From Paenibacillus agilis (lineage in GTDB: Bacteria > Bacillota > Bacilli > Paenibacillales > Paenibacillaceae), in contig NZ_VNJK01000002.1 in assembly GCF_007786455.1 (NCBI RefSeq), positions 522,495 to 586,494 on the forward strand: a stretch of 64,000 bases of DNA, read 5' to 3'. Below the pieces are notes generated by a model that was not told the origin of the DNA, ran no database searches, and saw only the letters and a program-made list of their open reading frames with translations. The translations under genes were made by a program, and so were the position numbers. The first letter of the stretch is position 1, and every line of letters begins with the position of its first letter. Positions 8,614 through 15,893 of this stretch are shown here, piece after piece.

Positions 8614-8619
8614 ATTATA
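8614..8619 (-). promoter_or_regulatory. Putative -10 element of the ABC-F gene
   Basis: TATAAT on the minus strand, 47 bases before the start codon. The matching -35 is weak. Confidence 0.4.
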
Positions 8620-8728
8620 GAGCATCGTTTTAGAGTTTACCGTTGTAAGAGTATCACTGTTTACAACCAACTTCAATGTATTTGTATCCCATCCATTGGG
8701 GGTCAAAGTTCCTGCTCCTTAACTGCCC

Positions 8729-8917
8729 TCATAAAAGCGCAGGAATGAACTCGACTTTGATCTCAGCCGATTGTAAATGTACCTTATTCATCTTATCTCG
8801 CCCCCTGATCAAATAATGATAAGGCGAGAATACCTCCTGACGAATATCCCGGTTAAACTGTCTTGAACAATAATAGGGTGAACAGCCTATCTGTTTCCTT
8901 TCATTCCATTCGTACAT
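8729..8917 (-). pseudogene. Remnant of an AraC-family transcriptional regulator
   Basis: A 62-codon frame with a strong ribosome site (AAGGAG, six bases before ATG). It opens MYEWNE, then has RKQIGCSPYYCSRQFNR, which is the second half of an AraC-type helix-turn-helix, and ends AEIKVEFIPALL, resembling the start of the GyrI-like effector domain found after the HTH in such regulators. The roughly 30 residues normally between MYEWNE and the QIGxSPYYCS helix and most of the middle are missing, so the gene appears to have suffered internal deletions. Further homologous-looking residues without a frame may follow down to about 8650. The family call is from motif memory; no alignment was run. Confidence 0.5.
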
Positions 8918-8999
8918 AGAAGTCTCCTTCCTTTCCTTTTGATCATATCATCGGCGATTTTTGCATACTTGATTCGATTTGTACAATAAAATCTTGCTC

Positions 9000-9014
9000 T
9001 TACTTATGATACGG
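9000..9014 (-). repeat. rlmH 3'-end repeat C (SCC-type attachment-like site)
   Basis: CCGTATCATAAGTAA on the minus strand, identical over 15 bases to the end of rlmH. The match continues beyond the stop as two variable bases then GCAAG and a T-rich run at both sites, so about 22 bases correspond. Confidence 0.7.
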
Positions 9015-9087
9015 TTCAGCTTAAGCTATTCGTTATTCATGACAAGTTTAGCTCACGATGACTTCTCGTGGCAGCTTATTTCCATGC

Positions 9088-9093
9088 TATAAT
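9088..9093 (+). promoter_or_regulatory. Extended -10 promoter before the dehydrogenase gene
   Basis: ATGCTATAAT gives a TGn extended -10 with a perfect TATAAT; no good -35. It lies 58 bases before the small frame at 9151. Confidence 0.4.
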
Positions 9094-9150
9094 TTATGAA
9101 AACTTGTATATTACATGGAAAGAAGAAACTTCTGTTGGGAGCGTGAAGAA

Positions 9151-9246
9151 ATGCCGCGAGGAAACAAGATAGTAATAACTGAATCGGTTACTTTATTCCC
9201 CTCCAAAATTGAGCAGCATGCCAGGATAGTAGCCAATGCGATATGA
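9151..9246 (+). CDS. Short reading frame overlapping the dehydrogenase start
   Basis: 31 codons starting at an ATG preceded by GGGAG and GAAG, ending in TGA 11 bases inside the next gene. The peptide (MPRGNKIVITESV...) is not recognised. The overlap could couple translation of the dehydrogenase, whose own ribosome site is weak, or the frame could be the relic of an upstream gene. Confidence 0.3.
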   Translation: MPRGNKIVITESVTLFPSKIEQHARIVANAI

Positions 9247-10210
9247 TCTTAAAAGTGCAAGAAAGTTTGCTATTCGCGTGTGTGTTACCGCTGGTGCGAG
9301 CAAAGCAGTAGCCGTCTCTCTTGCTGAGGCAACTATCGCTGCGGAATGTTCCGGTAGGAGTTCGGTTGGATTTGCTCATCTTCCCGACTATCTGGAAGGA
9401 TTTTTGTGTGGCCGCATTGCTGGCACAGTAGAACCTTCGCTCTGCTTTCCAGCCCCTGCTCTTATTCAAGTCGATGCTAAAGGAGGGATCGCTCAACTTG
9501 GCTTTGATCATGCATTCGAAGAATTGCTAACACGGGTAAGCACTTATGGTGTAACCGTATTTTCGTTACAAAACAGCTATACGGCTGGAGAGCTGGGCTA
9601 TTACGTAAGGCGGCTTGCCCGTAAAGGTTTGGTAGCGCTGGCTGCTACCAACGGATCTGCTTTAATGACTGCCGGACAGAGTAGCCAAGCTGTTTATGGC
9701 ACTAACCCGTTTGCATTCGCCGCGCCTGTCGACAACAGGGCACCCTTAGTTATAGACCAAGCATCTAGTGCTACGGCCTTTGTAAATATTCGGCAGGCGG
9801 CAGAACAAGGGGAAGATATCCCCGAAGGCTGGGCCATCGATGAAAAGGGACACAACACAACGGATTCGCGTGAAGCGATCAAGGGAGCTTTACTTGCATT
9901 TGGGGGTTCTCGTGGTGCTAATATCGCACTCATGGTTGAAATACTCGCGGCGGGCACGACAGGTGCAAACTGGTCACTCGATGCCCCGTCCTTTGAGGAT
10001 GGGAGTCATTCACCTGGTGTAGGCCTGTTCATTGTGGCCCTAAATCCCGAACTACTCGCTCCCGATTTTTCCGCTCGAATGGCATCACAGATCGAACGAC
10101 TGTCCTCCAAAGGTATTCATATCCCCGGAGACAGCTGTACTGAGGATAAAATGGAAATCGACATTCCGTCTTCACTTGTTGCCACCCTTGAAAAGTATTG
10201 TTTACATTAA
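9236..10210 (+). CDS. Malate/L-lactate dehydrogenase (Ldh2) family protein, catalytic histidines missing
   Basis: A 324-residue member of the NAD(P)-dependent Ldh2/YlbC/YiaK oxidoreductase family, close to full length. Matching features: the N-terminal helical region to residue 60 (LPDYLEGFLCGRI), YGTNPFAFAAP near 158-168, and a C-terminal FGGSRGANIALMVEILAAGTTG block near 221-242. In E. coli YiaK the proposed catalytic His44 lies in SHG and a second conserved His116 in NANH; here the equivalent positions are Val44 (SSVG) and Thr116 (NSYT). The fold may be kept while the usual 2-oxoacid reduction is lost or changed. An in-frame TAG six bases before the ATG fixes the start. The gene lies between two rlmH-end repeats and appears acquired. 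Confidence 0.78.
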   Translation: MRYDLKSARKFAIRVCVTAGASKAVAVSLAEATIAAECSGRSSVGFAHLPDYLEGFLCGRIAGTVEPSLCFPAPALIQVDAKGGIAQLGFDHAFEELLTRVSTYGVTVFSLQNSYTAGELGYYVRRLARKGLVALAATNGSALMTAGQSSQAVYGTNPFAFAAPVDNRAPLVIDQASSATAFVNIRQAAEQGEDIPEGWAIDEKGHNTTDSREAIKGALLAFGGSRGANIALMVEILAAGTTGANWSLDAPSFEDGSHSPGVGLFIVALNPELLAPDFSARMASQIERLSSKGIHIPGDSCTEDKMEIDIPSSLVATLEKYCLH

Positions 10211-10254
10211 AGAATATTTAATCTGTCATAACGGAGGGCTATCGGCGAAAAACA

Positions 10255-10316
10255 CGTACGAGTGTACCGTGCGGCGGTATTGCCGCCTTTAAAGTACACC
10301 GGAGCCGGGCCTCTAC
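10255..10316 (+). terminator. Nested hairpins after the dehydrogenase gene
   Basis: GTGTAC and GTACAC enclose an inner GGCGG/CCGCC hairpin followed by TTTAAA. It may act as a weak terminator, or be an end structure of the inserted segment. Confidence 0.35.
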
Positions 10317-10342
10317 ATCCTTTTAGTCATAAATTTTTCGCG

Positions 10343-10357
10343 TTACTTATGGTAGGG
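10343..10357 (-). repeat. rlmH 3'-end repeat B, a divergent copy keeping the coding
   Basis: CCCTACCATAAGTAA on the minus strand. Together with the bases before it, it encodes RGEPYHK-stop, the exact C-terminus of RlmH, but with synonymous changes in five of the seven codons relative to the rlmH gene at 10748. This looks like the tail of an rlmH allele from another strain or species. Confidence 0.6.
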
Positions 10358-10381
10358 TTCTCCGCGCTGTCTACAACGGCA

Positions 10382-10600
10382 CGTTTTTTCGTCGATAACC
10401 ATGCAGGGCAAGGACTTCCACGGCAAAACCGCTAAGCCTTCACCAGCAAGCAGTTCTTCAAGCTGTTTGAGACAAGCGGCGTGGACGACGACCTTTTCAT
10501 CGAGCGGCTGAGCAAGTTGAAAGCCCAACACGAGCAACTTTCGTGACGAAAGAGCGCGGCCGAGAGACAATTGGCGGACAACACGTCCGACCCCGTCCCC
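10382..10600 (+). pseudogene. Decayed coding sequence, possibly a recombinase C-terminus
   Basis: One plus-strand frame runs through two stops (TAA at 10433, TGA at 10544). Between them it reads AFTSKQFFKLFETSGVDDD and then LFIERLSKLKAQHEQLS; after the second stop it continues RKSAAERQLAD. The amphipathic, heptad-like region resembles the coiled coil near the C-terminus of large serine recombinases, the enzyme class (Ccr) that moves SCC elements. The fragment is too short to assign, and the recombinase reading is inference. No frame of normal length exists on either strand here. Confidence 0.3.
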
Positions 10601-10747
10601 CTCCAGGTACCGCATCGTTTTTTAGCTCCAAAAAGCTTGCAGAAGCCCATTTGTGCCGAATTTTCCGTCTAGCGTGACCCATCCCAAATCCATGCATACA
10701 AAACGCCTTTTCAAACCTACTGCGAAATTTTCCGAAAAAACTTGCCG

Positions 10748-11227
10748 TTACTTATGATACGGCTCCCCACGATTGATCTTCACCGCACGGTAAATCTGCT
10801 CCACCAGCACCAAACGCATCAACTGATGCGGCAACGTCATCCGACCGAACGACAGCTTTGTCTGAGCACGTCGTAGAACCGCATCCGAAAGACCATTCGA
10901 ACCTCCAATAATAAACACAACATGGCTCGTCCCATACGTACCAAGCTTATCAATATGAGCTGCTAGATCCTCACTAGACCACAGCTGTCCATTTATCGCT
11001 AACGCCACAACATGAGCATCAGGCTTCACTTGTGCTAAAATACGCTCACCTTCGCGATCTTTTACCTGTTCAACTTCGGCATCGCTCATCTTCTCAGGCG
11101 CCTGTTCGTCCGACAGCTCCGTCACTTGAAACTTCACATAAGGTGCCAATCGTTTGCTATACTCCGCAATCCCTTGTACCAAGTATTTTTCTTTTAATTT
11201 CCCTACACTAATCAACTGAATAAACAT
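10748..11227 (-). CDS. rlmH: 23S rRNA (pseudouridine1915-N3)-methyltransferase RlmH
   Basis: A full-length 159-residue SPOUT-class methyltransferase. It methylates the modified uridine 1915 in helix 69 of 23S rRNA, using S-adenosylmethionine and acting on the 70S ribosome. Visible family marks: [24 protein letters not shown], the SAM-binding knot segment [15 protein letters not shown] near residues 104-118, [17 protein letters not shown], and the invariant tail RGEPYHK. The last 15 bases are the site repeated at 9000, 10343 and 6726. In staphylococci the same gene end is the SCC attachment site. The gene is intact, as expected when an element rebuilds the 3' end. Confidence 0.95.
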   Translation of the reverse strand: MFIQLISVGKLKEKYLVQGIAEYSKRLAPYVKFQVTELSDEQAPEKMSDAEVEQVKDREGERILAQVKPDAHVVALAINGQLWSSEDLAAHIDKLGTYGTSHVVFIIGGSNGLSDAVLRRAQTKLSFGRMTLPHQLMRLVLVEQIYRAVKINRGEPYHK

Positions 11228-11311
11228 CTATAATAACTCCATTCTTTTGCTCTAATCTGTTATGCTACACTGCTTGCCACCACTAGTGTACCCGATGCAT
11301 TCTCATAATAA

Positions 11312-11335
11312 AAGAGAGGACCTAAGCCCTCTCTT
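11312..11335 (-). terminator. Terminator of patB
   Basis: AAGAGAGG and CCCTCTCTT pair around a short loop; the minus strand continues TTTTATTATG. Confidence 0.7.
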
Positions 11336-11361
11336 CCCTTGTAAAATATATAGAAAGTAGC

Positions 11362-12531
11362 TTAACGACGCTCGCGAATAGCCTTCTCCATACGCTCCAA
11401 TGCCTCTTGAATGACAGAACGAGGCGAAGCCATATTCAAGCGCATAAAGCCCGCTCCATTTTCCCCAAACGAAATACCTTGGTTTAGCCATACCTTCGCC
11501 TTCAACTGCAAGAAGTCCTTCAGTTCGTCAGGAGACAAGCCTAGCTCGCGGAAATCAAGCCATTTCAAATACGTACCTTCCTGCTCGAACACTTTCACCT
11601 CAGGAATGCGTGCCGTAATAAACTCCTCAATAAGCTTATTATTGCCCTGAATATACTCCATCATCGCTTCGAACCATGCTTCGCCTTCTGTATAAGCAGC
11701 AATCGTTGCCTCAATTGGCATCACATCCAGATCATTCATGCCCAATGCTTGTACCGTTCTGCGGAATGCGTTACGCAGCTTCGCGTTCGATATCATAATA
11801 TTCGCTGCCTTAAAGCCAGCAATATTAAACGACTTACCCGCAGAAGTAGCTGTAATCGTAATATCCGCAACTTCTGGTGACAAGGACGCAATCGGCGTAT
11901 ACGTATGCCCAGGGAACACAATGTCATGATGAATATCGTCCGAGAAAATAAGCACGTCATTCGCAAGGCAAATACCTGCAATCCGCTGCAATTCCTCACG
12001 TGACCATACACGACCACCTGGATTATGTGGATTGCAGAGGAAGAACATTTTCACAGCAGGGTCTTTCGCCTTCTGCTCAAAGTCATAGAAGTCGATTTCA
12101 TAATGTCCATTTTGCAGCACGAGCGGACTTGTCACGACTGTACCGCCATTGGAAGCAATCATACTTGCAAACGGCGGATATAACGGCGGCAAAATAATCG
12201 CTTTTTCGCCTGGCTTCACCCAAGTTCGCATCGTAACAGCCATCGCAGGTACAACTCCTGGAATCGTCACAATCCAATCCTTCTTAATCTGCCAGTGATG
12301 GCGCTTGTTCATCCATCCGATCACTGCATCATAATAGCGGTCCGAACGCTCTGTATATCCATATATCGGCGTTTGAAGACGTTTCACAATCGCCTCTTGA
12401 ATCGCAGGCGCAGCCTCAAAGTCCATATCTGCAACCCAGAGAGGAATACAGTCTTTATGTGCAGCTGATTGCGGGATTACTTTGGATGCATCTGTATGAA
12501 CACGGTCTATTATTCGGTCAAATTCGTACAT
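11362..12531 (-). CDS. patB: MalY/PatB-type PLP-dependent C-S lyase (cystathionine beta-lyase)
   Basis: A 389-residue fold-type I aminotransferase relative. The lysine that binds pyridoxal phosphate is Lys233 in SAGKSFN, the MalY/PatB signature; CNPHNPGGRVW (166-176) and FSDDIHHDI (197-204) are the other cofactor-site blocks. PatB enzymes cleave cystathionine or cysteine to homocysteine or pyruvate, ammonia and sulfide, and act in the cytoplasm. The start follows AGGTGG seven bases upstream. It lies between rlmH and the DnaA-box cluster with its own terminator. Aminotransferase activity on another substrate cannot be excluded. Confidence 0.85.
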   Translation of the reverse strand: MYEFDRIIDRVHTDASKVIPQSAAHKDCIPLWVADMDFEAAPAIQEAIVKRLQTPIYGYTERSDRYYDAVIGWMNKRHHWQIKKDWIVTIPGVVPAMAVTMRTWVKPGEKAIILPPLYPPFASMIASNGGTVVTSPLVLQNGHYEIDFYDFEQKAKDPAVKMFFLCNPHNPGGRVWSREELQRIAGICLANDVLIFSDDIHHDIVFPGHTYTPIASLSPEVADITITATSAGKSFNIAGFKAANIMISNAKLRNAFRRTVQALGMNDLDVMPIEATIAAYTEGEAWFEAMMEYIQGNNKLIEEFITARIPEVKVFEQEGTYLKWLDFRELGLSPDELKDFLQLKAKVWLNQGISFGENGAGFMRLNMASPRSVIQEALERMEKAIRERR

Positions 12532-12675
12532 GAAGTCGCCACCTCGTTCTAAATCTATGTAAATGAATTGAACTTATTTTACCAAAGTATAACATGCTAT
12601 ATAGGAGTCGCGTTAAAAAAGTATCAACAGCACTTTCAATAAAAAATAACCAAGCGGCTCTAGGACAAATATCAC

Positions 12676-12894
12676 CTATTCACAGCTCACAGCTGGATTA
12701 TCCCCATCTTACGCGCTCTAATTCTGCCAGACTACCTTTTAAAATTTGCTTGTCCACATGTGGATAACCTTTATCATCTCACCCGTATCTGTAGTTATCC
12801 CCATCCTTCCCCCATAACAAGCAAAAAACAAGGGTATCCACAGGCTTTCACCCGCTTACCCTTGTTTGTTCTTCGTGCGCTGCAGTTATACACA
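12676..12894. promoter_or_regulatory. Cluster of DnaA boxes outside oriC
   Basis: Within about 220 bases of non-coding DNA are: 12698-12706 TTATCCCCA, 12750-12758 TTGTCCACA, 12759-12767 TTATCCACA (minus strand, perfect), 12795-12803 TTATCCCCA, 12834-12842 GTATCCACA and 12886-12894 TTATACACA, plus a weaker CTATTCACA at 12676. The rest of the 12532-12985 gap shows no reading frame. Confidence 0.65.
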
Positions 12895-12985
12895 TCTCAT
12901 ACAGTGGGCATCTTCATCTTACTTCTGACACAATCACCTTAAAAAGCAATCTCGATGCCCGCAACTATGCAACTAACTTCCTTCG

Positions 12986-13156
12986 TTATACGACCAGGAA
13001 CTGTGCCTCTTGCTCACAATTCATACAACAACGAATTGGGCGCTCCCAATCACTGAATTGCTGCTCATCCAAGTCTACAATATCTGGTGCATCTTCAAAT
13101 TCATCAACGAACTTATCGATTGCTAGTTCTACATGCTCTTTGCATACTACGTACAT
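12986..13156 (-). CDS. CxxH/CxxC small protein
   Basis: A 56-residue protein with Cys5-x-x-His8 (CKEH) near the N-terminus and Cys44-x-x-Cys47 (CMNC) near the C-terminus, preceded by an extra Cys43. This is the pattern of the CxxH/CxxC family known from Bacillus and relatives, where the gene lies between htrC and rlmH as here. The four ligands could hold a zinc ion; the middle is strongly acidic (DEFEDAPDIVDLDEQQ). Function unknown. A good ribosome site (GAGGG) precedes the ATG. Confidence 0.82.
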   Translation of the reverse strand: MYVVCKEHVELAIDKFVDEFEDAPDIVDLDEQQFSDWERPIRCCMNCEQEAQFLVV

Positions 13157-13313
13157 GAAGTTCCCTCTTTCTTGCCTAACCAGCTGTTTGTCTTATCTCT
13201 AATGTACTCCAAGCTCTGTTTCGTTTCAAGCCACAATCCAAATACAATTCGAAACACACCTAAACTTAGATACCATAACACCTAGCAGCTGACAAATATA
13301 CAAGCCAATCCGC

Positions 13314-14576
13314 CTAGGAATTAGGACGATCCCCTAACGTGACGGTGACCTTCATTTGCTTGCCATCCCGGTAATACGTAATCTCCATCTCGTCTCCAAC
13401 CTGCTTCTGCTCATACAAATATCTTCTTAGCTCGAGCGTTGTAGCAATGTCCTGCTTGTCGAACTTTACAATGACATCATTCAGTTTAAATCCTGCCTCT
13501 AGAGCCGGCCCAGAGGCCTCGAGAACAATAACACCTGATGTAACAGACTTCGGCAGCTTCAAGTCACTTCGCTGTTCATCTGTAATTGGGGCATACTCAT
13601 TTTCCAAATCAACGGTGTACACGCCTAGATAAGGGCGAACTACCGAGCCCTTTTCCATCAGCTGATCGACCACTTTCTCCACCTCATGCATCGGAATCGC
13701 AAAGCCGAGTCCCTCCGCTCCCGTAGAAGCTATCTTCATCGTATTAATGCCAATGACACGCCCGCGCAGATCAATTAGTGCACCACCGCTATTACCCTCA
13801 TTAATAGCCGCATCTGTCTGGATAACAGCTTGTTCCCAATCGAATACTCCATCTCCATTTAAGGAAATAGGAATCATTCGATTCGTGTAGCTAATAATGC
13901 CTGATGTAAGCGAACCGCCAAGCCCGAACGGATTGCCGATGGCTATAACCGTTTCACCGCGACGCAAGCTGCGCGAATCGCCAAATTCTGCAACCTGATT
14001 TACGCCAGCACCATCGATCTTGAGCACAGCCAAGTCCGATATTTTATCTTTACCCACAACCTCCGCATGCTTGCGCTGTCCATTGGATAATACAATTTCC
14101 AGTTGATCAGCCCCGCTCACTACATGCTCATTTGTAAGAATATATGCGCTGTTATCTTTTTTCTCAAAAATAATTCCCGATCCCAAGCTAACATCATCGA
14201 GTCCTTGCTTGCTTTCCTCTTGCTCAGCCGCCTTCTGCTTGTTTAAGATGCTGACGATTGTCGGACTAGCCTTATCTGCCGCCTGCACAAGCAAATCATC
14301 GTAAGCATTCGCAATCGTATCTATAGATGGTTCAGCTGCAGCTACTACAGCTGTTGGAGCTTGCGCATGGATGAGCCATGAATACACCAAAATAACAAAG
14401 GCCGCACTCGTTAGTGAGCTAACAATCGCAACCTGCAGCGTCGACAAACTGATGCGCCGATGAGATCGAGCTGCGCGTTTCCAGTTCCATGTTTCCGAAC
14501 GCTGATTGCGACTATTTTCGAACTTGCTCCTGCGCGACACCTTTGACGAATAGAAATCATCATCGAACAAACCCAT
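13314..14576 (-). CDS. htrC: HtrA-type membrane-anchored serine protease HtrC
   Basis: A DegP/HtrA-family quality-control protease of about 420 residues. Order: a basic cytoplasmic N-terminus, one membrane segment at about 43-65, a trypsin-like domain and a C-terminal PDZ domain (about 320-420). Catalytic triad from the chosen start: His151 in TNEHVVSG, Asp181 in SDLAVLKI and Ser263 in GNSGGA. A start eight codons upstream exists, but the ATG giving MGLFDDDFY has GGGGAG ahead of it. The gene follows the wal cluster in the same direction, as yyxA/htrC does in Bacillus, with a gap that holds a small gene on the other strand. Confidence 0.9.
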   Translation of the reverse strand: MGLFDDDFYSSKVSRRSKFENSRNQRSETWNWKRAARSHRRISLSTLQVAIVSSLTSAAFVILVYSWLIHAQAPTAVVAAAEPSIDTIANAYDDLLVQAADKASPTIVSILNKQKAAEQEESKQGLDDVSLGSGIIFEKKDNSAYILTNEHVVSGADQLEIVLSNGQRKHAEVVGKDKISDLAVLKIDGAGVNQVAEFGDSRSLRRGETVIAIGNPFGLGGSLTSGIISYTNRMIPISLNGDGVFDWEQAVIQTDAAINEGNSGGALIDLRGRVIGINTMKIASTGAEGLGFAIPMHEVEKVVDQLMEKGSVVRPYLGVYTVDLENEYAPITDEQRSDLKLPKSVTSGVIVLEASGPALEAGFKLNDVIVKFDKQDIATTLELRRYLYEQKQVGDEMEITYYRDGKQMKVTVTLGDRPNS

Positions 14577-14833
14577 CCGCTCCAACTCCCCTGTAACCAT
14601 GATTACGAACTGCTTATATGGTCAATACTATATTTAATGCAGTTGCTTCTACTATCATGCTATGAACAATCATAGATTTTAATTCTCTTACATAACATTT
14701 ATATAAATAGAATTGCTAGACAGCACGGAGAGCTTCATCTCGACGTAGCCAAGTTCTATGAATACGGTTTATTCCGTACTGACTAACCCAGGTAATGCCT
14801 ATATCAAATTTATATTAATAGGAGGTTGTAAAC

Positions 14834-15085
14834 ATGTCATTCCGAACTTATTCTGATTATCGTGATCAGCGCCATTTTAACTCAAATGCCGATGCACAAT
14901 CATCCATGTGGTCCAATATTGATCTTATCGCCCAAATCGCTGATTTGAAGCAAGATAATTACCGTCTAACCCTCGCCCTCTCTACTCTAATGGAACTACT
15001 CGTTGAAAAAGGAATTGTAGAACAAGACGATATTTCACGCAAAGCACTGGAGCTCGATCAATTTCTTGAACTTACAGACGAATGA
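14834..15085 (+). CDS. Small hypothetical protein between htrC and walJ
   Basis: An 83-residue soluble acidic protein. The N-terminal 30 residues are polar and aromatic (SFRTYSDYRDQRHF); residues 30-60 form a likely leucine-rich helix (LIAQIADLKQDNYRLTLALS), followed by LVEKGIVEQDDI, a short motif common in small helical proteins. AGGAGG lies seven bases before the ATG. It is the only plus-strand gene in this stretch and its end overlaps the end of walJ by 14 bases, so the two transcripts converge. I know no function. Confidence 0.65.
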   Translation: MSFRTYSDYRDQRHFNSNADAQSSMWSNIDLIAQIADLKQDNYRLTLALSTLMELLVEKGIVEQDDISRKALELDQFLELTDE

Positions 15086-15893
15086 TGGACTTCTCACGCA
15101 CTTGATCCCATGCCGTAGCCCGATCATAGTACGTATCCAGCACTTGAAGCTCTGACTCCTTATAAAAATGACCGTTACTCTCCATTACATCTTGTACGGT
15201 CATGCGGGCGATATCTTTCTGGTTGTGCTCACGACTCAAATGGGCAAGGTATACTCTACGTGTATTACCTGTCACCACTTCACTCATCGCCTCGCCTGCC
15301 GCTTCATTGGACAAGTGACCCTTGTCGCCAAGAATACGCTGCTTAATGTTCCATGGATAGCGGCCCATGCGCAGCATCTGAATATCATGGTTCGACTCCA
15401 GCACGAGTACATCTGCATCTGAGATCGCATCGCGAACCTTATCTGACATATAACCGAGATCGGTCGCTACGCTCAGCTTTGTCTCACCTTCGTAGAAATT
15501 GTAAGCTACCGGCTCGGCTGCATCATGGGAAATACCGAACGATTCGACACGAAGATCACCAAAGTCCTTAGCTTCGCCTGTATCCATCACAATTCGCTTC
15601 TCATCTGCCAACTTACCGACATGCTTCTGCAGCGCTTCCCACGTCTTCTCATTCGCGTACACAGGCACATCGTGCTTGCGAGCAAATGCACCCAAACCTT
15701 TAATATGATCAGAATGCTCATGTGTAACGAGAATACCGTCAATACTTGAACCAGACAAGCCCTGCTCATGCAGAAGCTCATCTGTTCTCTTGCAGCTCAA
15801 ACCGACATCGATCATGAGCGTCGCATCGTCTGTCTTCACGACTGTACAATTGCCTGTAGAGCCGCTCGACAACACCGTAAATCGTAAGCTCAT
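15072..15893 (-). CDS. walJ: WalJ (YycJ) metallo-beta-lactamase-fold exonuclease
   Basis: A 273-residue MBL-fold protein with the metal-binding motif THEHSDH (57-63); further ligands are expected at SFGISHD and the C-terminal LAHLSREHN. WalJ/YycJ homologues are 5'-3' DNA exonucleases linked to mismatch repair in Bacillus and to coordination of division with replication in streptococci. Last gene of the wal operon; its start overlaps the end of walI by four bases. The 3' end overlaps a convergent small gene. Confidence 0.9.
   Translation of the reverse strand: MSLRFTVLSSGSTGNCTVVKTDDATLMIDVGLSCKRTDELLHEQGLSGSSIDGILVTHEHSDHIKGLGAFARKHDVPVYANEKTWEALQKHVGKLADEKRIVMDTGEAKDFGDLRVESFGISHDAAEPVAYNFYEGETKLSVATDLGYMSDKVRDAISDADVLVLESNHDIQMLRMGRYPWNIKQRILGDKGHLSNEAAGEAMSEVVTGNTRRVYLAHLSREHNQKDIARMTVQDVMESNGHFYKESELQVLDTYYDRATAWDQVREKSIIRL

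Noticed and set aside
10343..10615. A 90-codon minus-strand frame ending in RGEPYHK, resembling a short RlmH-like gene
   Set aside because: Only the last seven residues match RlmH; the rest has no SPOUT features and the opposite strand has more protein-like content. Treated as an rlmH tail joined to unrelated DNA.
6741..10747. Search for an intact ccr-type or other recombinase, transposase or insertion sequence in the rlmH-side mosaic
   Set aside because: No reading frame with a resolvase catalytic domain, DDE transposase or terminal inverted repeats was found; mobility now would need help from elsewhere.
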